64,000 nt of DNA from Bacillota bacterium (GTDB lineage Bacteria; Bacillota; Clostridia; Peptostreptococcales; Acidaminobacteraceae), in assembly GCA_020161295.1 (NCBI GenBank), contig JAIUOA010000002.1, forward strand, positions 124,001 through 188,000, given 5' to 3'. A program made the position numbers and the translations under genes. Numbering within the stretch: the first letter of the stretch is position 1; each line of letters starts with the position of its first letter. Below, piece after piece: positions 24,361 to 33,388 of the stretch. The notes under the pieces are model-generated. The model was not told where the DNA came from and searched no databases. It saw only the letters and a program-made list of their open reading frames with translations.

Positions 24361-25401
24361 ATGAAAAGATCAAAACTCAATCTCCCACCGGGTTCTGTGG
24401 TTTATACGGGAACTTGGCAAAATACCATCACATCAATCGAGGTTTTTACCTATTCGGAAACGGAGGTCAGTCATAATCTATTTACCGACAGCGATTATGA
24501 GCCTGAGCTGTTAAAAATGACGGAAATGGATGGCATTACATGGGTCAATATCGTCGGTCTCAATGTGGTGGACACCATCATCGGTATTGGTGAGTCCTTT
24601 GGATTGTCCCCTATGGTACTTGAAGATATCGTCCATGTCTCTCAGAGAAGCAAAATCGAAATCGGAGATCAAATGATTTTTTCGATTTTCAAGATGCTTT
24701 ATGGACTGCCTATCGTTCATGAGCATTTATCGATTATTTTGATGGACCGTTTGGTCATCACCTTTCAAGAAAATGAGGGAGATGTTTTTGGTAGCATCCG
24801 CCAGCAAATCAAAACGGGCGATGGCAAGCTTCGAAAAATGGGGGCGGATTACCTTTATTATTGTATGCTCGATGCACTGGTAGACCATCAGCTGGAGATT
24901 GTTAATTGGATTGGTGATGAAATCGACCGCTCAGAGCGAAAAGCCATTGATTCTGCATCACTTAATCTGGATCAACTTTTCAAAACGCGTAAGGAACTCT
25001 TATTGGTCCGTTCTTCAGTGCTCCCCTTTAAAGACATCATGATTGAACTGTCTAGTGCACAAAATCACTGGATAGGCGAGGAGGTTAAAATATTCCTCAG
25101 GGATGTTAATGACCATGTGAGTCATGTGACAGACACCGTCAACTTATACCGAGAAATGGTGAACAACTTATATGAACTCAATATGTTGTCCACAAGTGAT
25201 CGCATGAATCATATCATGACGATTCTGACCGTGTTTTCAGCGATATTCATCCCACTCAATTTTCTGACAGGTTTTTTCGGCATGAATTTTAAATATTTTC
25301 CTGGAATGGACAACCAAATGGCCATTCCGATTTTTGTCGTGGGCTGCATAGGCATTGCCACAACCCTATACCTTTTATTTAAGAAGAAAAAATGGTTTTA
25401 A
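24361..25401 (+). CDS. corA: CorA-family Mg2+/Co2+ transporter
   Basis: The 346-residue protein has a large N-terminal cytoplasmic domain, a long helix and two C-terminal membrane helices. The signature GMN motif is present at the end of the first helix (TGFFGMNF), which forms the pore entrance. CorA pentamers take up Mg2+. The 24-base gap to dapF hints at one transcript from the alpha-galactosidase through the NRDE gene, without functional unity. Confidence 0.95.
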   Translation: MKRSKLNLPPGSVVYTGTWQNTITSIEVFTYSETEVSHNLFTDSDYEPELLKMTEMDGITWVNIVGLNVVDTIIGIGESFGLSPMVLEDIVHVSQRSKIEIGDQMIFSIFKMLYGLPIVHEHLSIILMDRLVITFQENEGDVFGSIRQQIKTGDGKLRKMGADYLYYCMLDALVDHQLEIVNWIGDEIDRSERKAIDSASLNLDQLFKTRKELLLVRSSVLPFKDIMIELSSAQNHWIGEEVKIFLRDVNDHVSHVTDTVNLYREMVNNLYELNMLSTSDRMNHIMTILTVFSAIFIPLNFLTGFFGMNFKYFPGMDNQMAIPIFVVGCIGIATTLYLLFKKKKWF

Positions 25402-25410
25402 GGAGGTCGT

Positions 25411-26226
25411 ATGGTTCACTATACTAAAGTTCAAAGTAACGGCAATAATTTTTTAGTATGCGATAACCGTGAGGGAATTTACGACCAAGAAACCCTGACG
25501 CGTTTGACCATCAGAGACTGTAACGTCAAGACCGGCATCGGTGCAGATGGAATTTTAGTCATCGAGCAATCCGATCGGGCTGATTTTAAAATGCGGATCA
25601 TCAACTCAAATGGATTTGAAAGCGAGATGTGCGGAAATGGGGCGCGCTGTATTGCACGTTATGCACATGAGTATGGCTTGGCAAACACCAGCATGACCTT
25701 TGAAACGTTAGCGGGCATTATTTCCGCTGAGGTTGATGGTGTAAAAGTTAAAATCGGTATGGGCGATTATGATGCAAGCCATATTAGTGAGGTACATTCG
25801 CTAACAGTGAATCAAATGGCCGTATCGTATCACTTCATGGTAGTTGGCGTGCCGCATGTGGTCATTTTTTATGAAGAGGGGTCCATGACGCGCGAGGACA
25901 TGCTGAGAATTGGTCGATCTTTTGATGAGAACCATACAGTGTTTCCGAGGGGAACAAATGTAAACTTCGTCACGAAGCTGGATGAAGGCACGATTAAATC
26001 GACCACCTATGAACGAGGGGTTGAAGACATCACCGATTCATGCGGGACTGGTTCCTGTGCGAGTGCAGTACTGGCCGACCTGCGATTTGGTATTAAATCC
26101 CCTGTAAAAGTCATCAATCCTGGTGGTACCAACACGGTTTATTTCCAAAAGAACGCAGCGTCATCGGTTCAGATTGCACTTGAAGGCGATGTCTATTACT
26201 CTGGAGAAATCACATGTGCACTTTAG
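25411..26226 (+). CDS. dapF: Diaminopimelate epimerase
   Basis: The 271-residue protein has both catalytic cysteine motifs, MCGNGARC (about residue 73) and SCGTGSCA (about 213), in the two-domain DapF fold. It converts LL- to meso-diaminopimelate for lysine and, in many bacteria, peptidoglycan. Its presence shows that the organism can make meso-DAP, which matters for the unusual MurE at 46 kb. AAGGAGG lies before the ATG and the NRDE gene overlaps the end by 13 bases. Confidence 0.96.
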   Translation: MVHYTKVQSNGNNFLVCDNREGIYDQETLTRLTIRDCNVKTGIGADGILVIEQSDRADFKMRIINSNGFESEMCGNGARCIARYAHEYGLANTSMTFETLAGIISAEVDGVKVKIGMGDYDASHISEVHSLTVNQMAVSYHFMVVGVPHVVIFYEEGSMTREDMLRIGRSFDENHTVFPRGTNVNFVTKLDEGTIKSTTYERGVEDITDSCGTGSCASAVLADLRFGIKSPVKVINPGGTNTVYFQKNAASSVQIALEGDVYYSGEITCAL

Positions 26227-26969
26227 CTTTTGCCTATAAGCAACACGACAGGTATCCGCTTATATTTCTAGGAAATCGTGATGAGTTTTTCAAACGTCCC
26301 ACGCTGGATGCTCACGTCCATGATGGCATCATTAGCGGCATCGATATGGAAAAAGGGGGGACATGGACGGGCATTTCTCAAAGTGGACGGATCGCTTTTC
26401 TAACCAATCATCGAAATTTTTCTTTACATGTGGAGAATCCGAAATCCAGGGGGCATCTGACGAAGGATTTTCTGGAAGGCGATGAAACGCCGCTCGATTA
26501 TTTAAAACGCATCAAAGCTTCACGCAGTGATTTTGATCCCTTCAACCTCGTAGTGGGCGATCTGCAGGGCTTATATTACTATTCTAATGTTCAAGACAAG
26601 ATCGAGGCTTTAACGCCGGGAATCTATGGTCTTAGTAACGCGCATTTAGATACGCCATGGCTTAAAACCAGCGCACTGAAGGATGGATTGGCTAGACTGA
26701 TCACAGAAAACCTCATTCGACCAGATGATCTTTTCGCACTTCTAGAGTCGAACACGATTGCGCCAGATGAAGCGTTACCTGCCACTGGATTATCCCTTGA
26801 ACTGGAACGGCAGCTATCCTCTGTGTTTATCGATCTTCCGGAATACGGAACACGGTACGAAACGGTGATTTTGGTCACTGATGAAGGGAAAATCGAGTTT
26901 TACGAAAAAGCTAGGCAGGCAGATCATACCTGGCGTTATCAAAATTTGGAAATCAAACTGACTAAATAA
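26214..26969 (+). CDS. NRDE (TANGO2-like) family protein
   Basis: The 251-residue protein begins MCTLAFAY and has the family signature GNRDEFF at about residues 20-26, plus GGTWTG and FLTNHR. The N-terminal Cys2 and NRDE motif suggest an Ntn-hydrolase-like fold, but the bacterial function is unknown; eukaryotic TANGO2 is linked to haem and lipid handling. It overlaps dapF by 13 bases. Confidence 0.88.
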   Translation: MCTLAFAYKQHDRYPLIFLGNRDEFFKRPTLDAHVHDGIISGIDMEKGGTWTGISQSGRIAFLTNHRNFSLHVENPKSRGHLTKDFLEGDETPLDYLKRIKASRSDFDPFNLVVGDLQGLYYYSNVQDKIEALTPGIYGLSNAHLDTPWLKTSALKDGLARLITENLIRPDDLFALLESNTIAPDEALPATGLSLELERQLSSVFIDLPEYGTRYETVILVTDEGKIEFYEKARQADHTWRYQNLEIKLTK

Positions 26970-26992
26970 TGACACAGAATGGAGATTGCTAA

Positions 26993-28348
26993 ATGAACCC
27001 ACCAGTGGTGTCGGGTAAATGGGGCGTTTTAATCGCGGCCTTATTTACCTTAAGTGTGCTTGCCTGTTTAAAAATAGGGGTTTCACTCGTCTACGGATTA
27101 TTTTTAACCATGGTCATCGCCATGAGTATTTTATCCTCTCGAGGCATCCCAGTTAAGCAAAGTGGTAAATGGATGCTCGAAGGCATCTGGAGTATCAGGG
27201 ACATCTATTTCGTCGTACTATTAATCGGAATCAACGTCTCCATGTGGATTTCATCCGGAATTGTACCGGGCATGATCTATTATGGTTTTGAGATCGTCGA
27301 TAAAGTTAATTTTTTACTATTTGCCTATCTTATGGCTGGATTTGTGGCCTTTTTCTTGGGTACGGGATTAGGAACATTGAGTACCATCGGCGTTGCGCTA
27401 TTTTCCTTAGGATCGAGTATCGGACTACCGCCAGGTGTTTTAGTGGGGGCCTTGATTTCTGGGGCTTATGTGGCAGACCGACTTTCCCCGATATCTGCTC
27501 TGGTCAACTTTACACTTGAAACTACAGCGATTTCTTTTAAGACCTATTTTAAAAAGACGGCATGGGTGATGTTACCTGCAGCAGTACTTACAGCGATTAT
27601 CTACTATTTCATTAGCTTCAAGTTTAAGACGAGTATTTCGAACCAAGAGATTCAATTCTATAAGGAAATTTTGCAGGGTGCTTTTGGGATTTCACCCTTG
27701 CTGTTTTTAATTCCAGTTGTGGTGTTATGGGCTAGCTTTAGAGGGATATCCTCCAAAGTGGTGCTCATCGGGGGAATTCTCGTTTCTGCAGCCGTGACGG
27801 TGTTTTATCAAGGTCAAACACTCTCGAAAGTCATTTCTTTTATGTTATTTGGTTTCAACGGGGACGTTACGAATCCACTCATCGAGTCCCTGGAAATCGG
27901 CGGGGCAGTGGGGATGATCGAAGTCGTATTCATTATTATGGCAGGGATATCCATGAGTACCCTATTCGAAAAATGTGGCTGGATTCAGCCCATCATCGAA
28001 AAGGTGCAGCAAATCAGCAAGTCGAAAACACAAACAGTGGCCAATACAGGCCTGTTATCAACGGTACTTAACGCACTGACCTGTGATCAAACGGTGGGAA
28101 TACTCGTACCCGGCAAGTATTTTAAATCGCTTTTCAAGTCAAAGGGGCTGGATGATGGCGATTTGGCACAGGTGATTGCGAACTCCGGTACGGCACTTGC
28201 ACCTCTTATGCCTTGGAATGTCAATGCCATTATCATCCTCACCATTACGGGGGTCAGCGCCATTACGTATGCACCATTCACCGTCTTTAACTGGATTACG
28301 TTTCCTGTCGCAATTTTGCTGACAGGCTGGATGAAAAGAGGGGATTAA
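26993..28348 (+). CDS. nhaC: Na+/H+ antiporter, NhaC family
   Basis: The 451-residue protein has about eleven membrane helices and matches the NhaC family, with the conserved LGTGLGTLSTIGVAL and AYVADRLSPIS blocks and TCDQTVGILVPG near the C-terminus. It exchanges internal Na+ for H+. A 23-base gap separates it from the NRDE gene. Its stop codon lies in the arm of a hairpin that also covers the next promoter. Confidence 0.93.
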   Translation: MNPPVVSGKWGVLIAALFTLSVLACLKIGVSLVYGLFLTMVIAMSILSSRGIPVKQSGKWMLEGIWSIRDIYFVVLLIGINVSMWISSGIVPGMIYYGFEIVDKVNFLLFAYLMAGFVAFFLGTGLGTLSTIGVALFSLGSSIGLPPGVLVGALISGAYVADRLSPISALVNFTLETTAISFKTYFKKTAWVMLPAAVLTAIIYYFISFKFKTSISNQEIQFYKEILQGAFGISPLLFLIPVVVLWASFRGISSKVVLIGGILVSAAVTVFYQGQTLSKVISFMLFGFNGDVTNPLIESLEIGGAVGMIEVVFIIMAGISMSTLFEKCGWIQPIIEKVQQISKSKTQTVANTGLLSTVLNALTCDQTVGILVPGKYFKSLFKSKGLDDGDLAQVIANSGTALAPLMPWNVNAIIILTITGVSAITYAPFTVFNWITFPVAILLTGWMKRGD

Positions 28349-28373
28349 CTTGACATTTCAAGTAATCCCCTCT
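28337..28373 (+). terminator. Hairpin over the nhaC stop codon and next promoter
   Basis: AGAGGGGATTA-ACTTGA pairs with TCAAGT-AATCCCCTCT (one bulge) around CATT. It is strong but lacks a proper T run, so it may terminate poorly. It contains the nhaC stop codon and the -35 box of the following gene. Confidence 0.55.
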
Positions 28374-28378
28374 ATACT
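28350..28378 (+). promoter_or_regulatory. Promoter of the fabT-like/degV operon
   Basis: TTGACA (28350-28355), 17 bases, TATACT (28373-28378). An ACTTGA-N4-TCAAGT dyad (28348-28363) overlaps the -35 box. Confidence 0.85.
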
Positions 28379-28387
28379 TTAACCATA

Positions 28388-28406
28388 TACTTTGATGTTC
28401 AAAGTA
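28388..28406. promoter_or_regulatory. FabT-like operator
   Basis: TACTTTGA and TCAAAGTA are exact complements three bases apart, just downstream of the -10 box. The TTTGA-N3-TCAAA core resembles sites bound by FabT, and the gene behind it encodes a FabT-like MarR protein, so autorepression is likely. Confidence 0.7.
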
Positions 28407-28419
28407 ATCGGGAGAGTCT

Positions 28420-28866
28420 ATGATTAATAAAAAAGAAGTGCTCAATCATTTTTTAGTGGTCTTGTTTAATCAAATATTAAACATTGAAGAAAAGGCATTA
28501 AAAAAAGGCCCTTTTAAAGTGTTAACCCTCAGTGAGTTACACGTTATCGAAGCCATAGGAGAGGAGAATCCACTTCCGATGTCAGCTGTCGCATCAAGAC
28601 TGGATGTGACAGTGGGAACGCTGACCATCGCCATTAATAGCTTAGTGAAAAAAGGCTATGTAAACCGCGAGCGCAGTATCGAGGACAAACGTGTGGTCCT
28701 CATCAGCTTAACGCCGCTAGGTGTGGAGGCAAACCATCATCATGCGCGGTTTCATGAAGAGATGATTGCCTATACGGTCAATATTCTTGAAGAAGGCGAG
28801 ATGGATGTGCTCATCAAATCATTATCTAAGATTACAACTTATTTTGAAACAAAATATGATAAATAA
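28420..28866 (+). CDS. fabT: FabT-like MarR-family regulator
   Basis: The 148-residue winged-helix protein resembles FabT, the MarR-family repressor that senses long-chain acyl-ACP and represses fatty-acid synthesis in streptococci and relatives. Similar stretches include SELHVIEAIG, VTVGTLTIAINSLVKKGY, EDKRVVLISLT and ARFHEEMI. An operator-like palindrome of FabT type lies directly upstream. Here it is not beside fab genes but 14 bases before a DegV-family gene, whose relatives bind fatty acids. I infer a lipid-responsive regulator. A generic MarR repressor is the alternative. Confidence 0.78.
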   Translation: MINKKEVLNHFLVVLFNQILNIEEKALKKGPFKVLTLSELHVIEAIGEENPLPMSAVASRLDVTVGTLTIAINSLVKKGYVNRERSIEDKRVVLISLTPLGVEANHHHARFHEEMIAYTVNILEEGEMDVLIKSLSKITTYFETKYDK

Positions 28867-28880
28867 TGGGGAGATAAAAG

Positions 28881-29720
28881 ATGAAAATTACACTAATTAC
28901 GGATAGTACATGTGATCTTAAACCGGAGTTTCTAGCGAATGAAGGCATCCCTTTTGCGCCACTGAAGGTTCTGTTTGGCGAGAAGGAGTTTGTCGATAAA
29001 ATCGATTTGACCAATGCTGAATTCTACGAAAAAATGCGGTCTTCAAAGGAGCTTCCTACAACCTCACAAGTAAATCCTGGTGAGTTTTACGAGCTCTTTT
29101 CGAAAGAGCTCGAGGCGGGGAATCAAGTCATCGGTGTTTTCTTGTCATCTGAGCTCAGCGGCACTTATAACTCGGCAGTCGTTGCGAAGGAAATGCTTGG
29201 AAACGATAATATCTTTTTAATCGATAGCCGGACAGTGAGCTTTGCACTGGGACTACTGGTCATCAGACTTAAAGCAAAAATCGATTCCGGTGCCACAGCG
29301 GAAGAGGTGATCGACTATTCTAAAAAATTGGTGGAATCCTCTCAGCTATACGGTATGCTAGATACGCTCGAAAACTTAAAAAAAGGTGGCAGACTGTCTT
29401 CAGGAACGGCCATGATCGGAAAAATGCTCAACTTAAAACCTATTATCGAGGTGAAAGAAGGCGTGGTCAACGTCGCTGAAAAAGCGCGCGGTTCAAGAAA
29501 GGGTCTCACATGGATGATTGAGCAATTGGCTAAGTCATATCCAAGTGGAAAAATCGAAGAAATGGCGGTTGCCCATGCCAACAGTCCTGAAAAAGTAAGC
29601 GACCTCAAACAATTACTACTGGAGAGATTTGAAATCGGTACGATTCATGAAATTGAGATTGGATCAGTTGTCGGCACCCATGCGGGAGAAGGTGCAGTGG
29701 GGATCACCTATTACAAATAA
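28881..29720 (+). CDS. DegV-family fatty-acid-binding protein (FakB-like)
   Basis: The 279-residue protein shows the DegV signature ITDSTCDL at the start and the lipid-contacting region TTSQVNPGEF, with GRLSSGTAMIGKMLNLKPI near residue 170. DegV proteins bind a single fatty acid; the FakB members hand it to the kinase FakA for incorporation of external fatty acids. No fakA is in the window. It is transcribed with the FabT-like gene. Its stop overlaps the end of convergent mnhD by ten bases. Confidence 0.9.
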   Translation: MKITLITDSTCDLKPEFLANEGIPFAPLKVLFGEKEFVDKIDLTNAEFYEKMRSSKELPTTSQVNPGEFYELFSKELEAGNQVIGVFLSSELSGTYNSAVVAKEMLGNDNIFLIDSRTVSFALGLLVIRLKAKIDSGATAEEVIDYSKKLVESSQLYGMLDTLENLKKGGRLSSGTAMIGKMLNLKPIIEVKEGVVNVAEKARGSRKGLTWMIEQLAKSYPSGKIEEMAVAHANSPEKVSDLKQLLLERFEIGTIHEIEIGSVVGTHAGEGAVGITYYK

Positions 29721-31318
29721 TCGATCCATAAAAGGATGATGAAGAAAAAGCTCACGAGGACGATATTGGTTTCATTAAAGGTGAGGTCAAATTTCCTGAT
29801 CAATTTTATAAGCTTGTTATCTTTAAAGAAAGTTTTATAGAGGACGAAGGCAATCACAAAGGTAAAAAGATAGGACGGCCATTTGATAAGCCGATCAATA
29901 AAGGTGTACTCGAAGCTATAATTAACCAATATAGGGCTTATGGTACGACTAAATAAACCGAGAGTGGCAGAAGCGAGAGCGAGAAGCTTGAGCGACAGCC
30001 ACTCTTCTTTTTTGATTGGTCGTGAAACGAATCCGCTTTTACTGAGTTCGGCACGATTTTTAGAAAATATCATTTCTAAAAATTTTATAAAAGACATCAT
30101 CGTGCCCATATTGATCAACAAGAATAGAGAACGGATGAAGAGGTTGTCCTGTCCTTCATAGATGGCTGTCTTAATGCTGAAGAATGGTGCTCCTGTAATA
30201 CAAAGTATGGCGATGATCAATGCGATAGAGAGCCCTCTTGAACGCTGCCATAGTCCTTGCATGTCTTTTATATTCCGAGTGCCATACCATTCGATTAGTA
30301 TTCCAGAAGAGACAAAGAATAGTGGTTTGAACAATCCGTGACTCACGAGATGATACAAACCACCGGCTTGGTTGATCATCAGTGAACCACCAACACCTGC
30401 GAGGATTAAGCCGACCTGAGAAATCGTATGATAGGATAATAAAAGCTTAATATCCGTTTGTGCTACTGCAAAGGTGACGCCCATAAGCGCTGAAATCAAC
30501 CCTAAAACCATGATTATTCCGTGTAAAGGAATTACATCCATGAATAGCATATTTAATCGAATAAGCAAGTAGACGCCGATTTTCACGAAAATTCCTGATA
30601 GAACGGCTGAGACGATGGAAGGCGCGCTTGGGATACCGTGTGCCTTCGGAAGCCAATTATAAAGGGGGAACACGGCCGCTTTCAATGCTGCCGAAGTAAA
30701 TAGAAAGGAAAGTGGCAAGATTAGAGATTTATTTCGTGACGCTTCGCCAAGGGCTTCCTTGAGATGAAATAAATCGAGTACACCAAACCGCTTATACAAC
30801 ATGACGACGCCGAATAAGAAAAATGCCATGGCTACCATATTGATGGCAAAATAGAACATCCCATCATAAAGTGAGGGCTTGTCTTTTTTGTACATGATCA
30901 GAATGGAGATGGCGATGGTGGAAACCTCAATTAATAAATAGATATTGAACAAATCGGTTGAAAGAAAGATGCCATTGATCAATCCTTGCAGGACTAAGAA
31001 TAAAAAACTGAATACGGACTCAGAATACTTTCCTTTCGAAGCAAATAGAGTAAGGATCAAGAATAGGAAGTTGTTTAAAATCAAGAATGTCGCTGAAAGG
31101 GTGTCGACTGAAAGCATCATACCATACGGCAGGGGTGCAGGCGTCAATTGCAGGGAAAGTGTTTGGGTTTGTACTTTAAATAGGCAACCTAAAGAAAGTG
31201 CGAATAGAATGAGTTTGAAAACCCATCCTAAAGACTCCATCCATTTTGCTTTAATGAGATATTGGGTTAACCCCCAGATAATCGGACCAAACACGAGTCC
31301 ATATAATATTAAGGTCAA
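29711..31318 (-). CDS. mnhD: Mrp antiporter subunit D (proton-conducting membrane subunit)
   Basis: The 535-residue protein with about 14 membrane helices belongs to the NuoL/M/N-MrpA/D family. It has PLYNWLPKAHGIPSAPSIVSA and the downstream lysine- and histidine-bearing helices (QTDIKLLLSYHTISQVGLI) that carry protons. It is the last gene of the cluster and overlaps mnhC by four bases. It ends in a ten-base overlap with convergent degV, with no clear terminator between them. It is the only large antiporter-like subunit of the cluster in this window. Confidence 0.93.
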   Translation of the reverse strand: MTLILYGLVFGPIIWGLTQYLIKAKWMESLGWVFKLILFALSLGCLFKVQTQTLSLQLTPAPLPYGMMLSVDTLSATFLILNNFLFLILTLFASKGKYSESVFSFLFLVLQGLINGIFLSTDLFNIYLLIEVSTIAISILIMYKKDKPSLYDGMFYFAINMVAMAFFLFGVVMLYKRFGVLDLFHLKEALGEASRNKSLILPLSFLFTSAALKAAVFPLYNWLPKAHGIPSAPSIVSAVLSGIFVKIGVYLLIRLNMLFMDVIPLHGIIMVLGLISALMGVTFAVAQTDIKLLLSYHTISQVGLILAGVGGSLMINQAGGLYHLVSHGLFKPLFFVSSGILIEWYGTRNIKDMQGLWQRSRGLSIALIIAILCITGAPFFSIKTAIYEGQDNLFIRSLFLLINMGTMMSFIKFLEMIFSKNRAELSKSGFVSRPIKKEEWLSLKLLALASATLGLFSRTISPILVNYSFEYTFIDRLIKWPSYLFTFVIAFVLYKTFFKDNKLIKLIRKFDLTFNETNIVLVSFFFIILLWIDYL

Positions 31319-31671
31319 TCCGCGTCCCTCCTCTTAGAAAGTGCCTTGTTCCAATTGGTTGTGCCATAATGATGATACATGCTCACGAATAGCGTTAAAG
31401 CCACAGCGGTGATGGAGATGCCGATAACGATGGCAGTAATCATCAAAGCTTGTGGAATGGGATCTGCCATTTGGATTGGGTGAGCCGAAGTGCTTATAAT
31501 TGGCGGTACTTGCGAGCTATAGGCGTCATCGGAAATGATGTAAAGGATGATGGCGGCTTGTAAAATGCTTAGGCTGATAATCGTCTTTATGATGTTCCTT
31601 CGGGCACAGAGTCCATAAACACCGATAAAGAATAAAATGATTCCTGCAACTTCTCCGTTAAACCAATCCAT
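31315..31671 (-). CDS. mnhC: Mrp antiporter subunit C (NuoK-like)
   Basis: The 118-residue protein with three membrane helices resembles MrpC/NuoK (IIKTIISLSILQAAIILYI, and DPIPQALMITAIVIGISITA with the conserved DPxPQALxLTAIVI segment). ATG 31671 follows GAGGTG; GTG 31677, which overlaps the mnhB stop, has no ribosome site of its own. It overlaps mnhD by four bases. Confidence 0.92.
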   Translation of the reverse strand: MDWFNGEVAGIILFFIGVYGLCARRNIIKTIISLSILQAAIILYIISDDAYSSQVPPIISTSAHPIQMADPIPQALMITAIVIGISITAVALTLFVSMYHHYGTTNWNKALSKRRDAD

Positions 31672-31673
31672 GT

Positions 31674-32060
31674 TCACCTCGTTTCATAATACACAAAGCG
31701 GTTGATAATAATTGACATGCCACAGGCAACCTTTAATCCGATGAGCGTGTTTGACAGGATCAGAAAAATAGTAAAATGCCCAACAACGATTTGTAAGGTG
31801 GTTACGATACAAAATAGGGCCGCTAAAACATAGAGTATCAACAGTGTCGCTTTTTCAACAGACTGAGTCCATTCCAGACTTAAAAACGGGATTGGGTCAG
31901 CCAAATATTTGGCAATCATGATCGCGCCGATGATAGCGCCTCCTTGAAAACCACCACCGGGTGTAACATGGCCATTAAAGATGACATAGAGACCAAAAAT
32001 GAGAATAATGGGATAGATGATGCCGATGCTTCGTGATAATAGCTGGGAATGATCACTCAT
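31674..32060 (-). CDS. mnhB: Mrp antiporter subunit B
   Basis: The 128-residue protein has four membrane helices and the conserved GHVTPGGGFQGG motif of MnhB/MrpB. ATG 32060 follows GGAGGAGG and overlaps the upstream stop by eight bases; the longer form from 32105 would lie inside the neighbouring gene. Confidence 0.93.
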   Translation of the reverse strand: MSDHSQLLSRSIGIIYPIILIFGLYVIFNGHVTPGGGFQGGAIIGAIMIAKYLADPIPFLSLEWTQSVEKATLLILYVLAALFCIVTTLQIVVGHFTIFLILSNTLIGLKVACGMSIIINRFVYYETR

Positions 32061-32322
32061 GCGACGATCCTCCTCCGTGATATGAGATATAGATAACCGC
32101 AACAATTGAAACCATCAACGTCAATGCTTCAAACAGCGTATCGTAATACCGGTAATACAGATAGACCACGGTAACGATGTTTTGTGCTCCAGTGTCCTTC
32201 TCGGCATTAGCCATGGCATAACTGGCCATCATTTTTTCTGTTGTGGGACTGGGAGTATAATAGGTTAAAAGAATAACTCCCGCTATTAGGATGAGCACGA
32301 AGGCGATCACTTTACGCCGCAT
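32053..32322 (-). CDS. MbhE-like subunit of the Mrp-type cluster
   Basis: The 89-residue protein has two membrane helices and matches the small MbhE-type subunit of archaeal membrane hydrogenases and related Mrp clusters. It corresponds to the extreme C-terminal part of long MrpA proteins (YYRYYDTLFEALTLMVSIVAV). GGAGGAC precedes the ATG, which directly follows the previous stop. Confidence 0.82.
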   Translation of the reverse strand: MRRKVIAFVLILIAGVILLTYYTPSPTTEKMMASYAMANAEKDTGAQNIVTVVYLYYRYYDTLFEALTLMVSIVAVIYISYHGGGSSHE

Positions 32323-32835
32323 TTAGTCCTCCAGAATTTTGACGTTGATCGAAGGCAACTCCTGAGAAAGGTAGGTTTTCAAAGCGTCAATTTTATAGTT
32401 GTTTTCATGGATAAAAACATCGTACTGCATGTTTTGCTTATTCATAATAATGGAAAATTGATGATTTTCAACGATATCCGCAATTGGTTCTGTGGTGTAA
32501 ATGATTTGGGCTTCAAGCTCTTGCTTGGTACAGAATTTTTCTAACGACTTGATAACCGATTGTGAGGCTGCGTCTTGTCCTGCATCTTCGCCTGACACGC
32601 GATAATAAATGGTGAAAATTTTATACTTTTGTAATGCGACGATAAAGAGTACAGTGGACAATGTGCTCCCAATAATGGCTTCGGCCAGTGCGACATCAGG
32701 TGCATTATAGAGTAGATAGACAAAAGCGATGCCTAGTGAAAATAAGCCTAAATAGATGACGCCATGTCTCAAATAGCGTGTTTGTACAGCTGCTAAGGCA
32801 GCTAAGATAACGAGAACTAAAGCGACTTGAATCAT
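32323..32835 (-). CDS. MbhD-like (DUF4040) subunit with C-terminal soluble extension
   Basis: The first 75 residues are the DUF4040 domain found in MbhD and the C-terminal part of MrpA (YLLYNAPDVALAEAIIGSTL). An additional soluble tail of about 90 residues follows, which is not part of standard MbhD and has no motif I recognise. It overlaps mnhG by four bases. Confidence 0.8.
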   Translation of the reverse strand: MIQVALVLVILAALAAVQTRYLRHGVIYLGLFSLGIAFVYLLYNAPDVALAEAIIGSTLSTVLFIVALQKYKIFTIYYRVSGEDAGQDAASQSVIKSLEKFCTKQELEAQIIYTTEPIADIVENHQFSIIMNKQNMQYDVFIHENNYKIDALKTYLSQELPSINVKILED

Positions 32836-33140
32836 GGTTGCTCCTTTCGTGGTTTATACCCACTGATATAAGCTGAGCGCACGACGGAATGGGTTACTAA
32901 TGGATTGATTAACAAAGTGATTATCAGTATGGCAGCAACTTTGAAAGTAAAGGAAGATAAACCTTCCTTAAAGCAAAAGCCGATTAAAGTGGTTATATAA
33001 CCGACGGTATCGACCTTAGATGCTGCAAGTGCGCGTGAATAGAAGTGATCAAACCTATAAATGCCCAAAACGCCAAGTGTGGCGAAAAATAAGCCCAATA
33101 AAATTAAGCAGTTACCGATCAAAGTAGTAAAAGCCATCAT
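32832..33140 (-). CDS. mnhG: Mrp antiporter subunit G
   Basis: The 102-residue protein has three membrane helices and the MrpG pattern LGVLGIYRFDHFYSRALAASKVDTVG. ATG 33140 overlaps the mnhF stop as ATGA and has AAAGGGG upstream, so the longer frame from 33314 is rejected. Confidence 0.9.
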   Translation of the reverse strand: MMAFTTLIGNCLILLGLFFATLGVLGIYRFDHFYSRALAASKVDTVGYITTLIGFCFKEGLSSFTFKVAAILIITLLINPLVTHSVVRSAYISGYKPRKEQP

Positions 33141-33388
33141 AGGCGCCCCTTTCTCTGAACGTATACGGATATGAAAAGTGTCCCTGTAAAACTCAACAGT
33201 ACATAGACTAATGCAATATCGAGGAGGTAGGGGAGTTTTTTTATCGAGGCAAAGAGAATGATGAGGATTACTAGCTTTGTGGTGACGAGATTCAAACTTA
33301 ATAATCGATCCCAAATCGATGGTCCCATAAGGATACGAAGTGCACTTAATAAGGTAAGTACACCAAACCCGAGGATGTAATAGGTCAT
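33137..33388 (-). CDS. mnhF: Mrp antiporter subunit F
   Basis: The 83-residue protein has three membrane helices and the MrpF feature RILMGPSIWDRLLSLNLVTTK. It overlaps mnhE and mnhG by four bases each, so translation is coupled. Confidence 0.92.
   Translation of the reverse strand: MTYYILGFGVLTLLSALRILMGPSIWDRLLSLNLVTTKLVILIILFASIKKLPYLLDIALVYVLLSFTGTLFISVYVQRKGRL

Noticed and set aside
32832..33314. 160-residue form of MnhG
   Set aside because: The first 58 residues overlap mnhF out of frame; ATG 33140 has a ribosome site and ATGA coupling.
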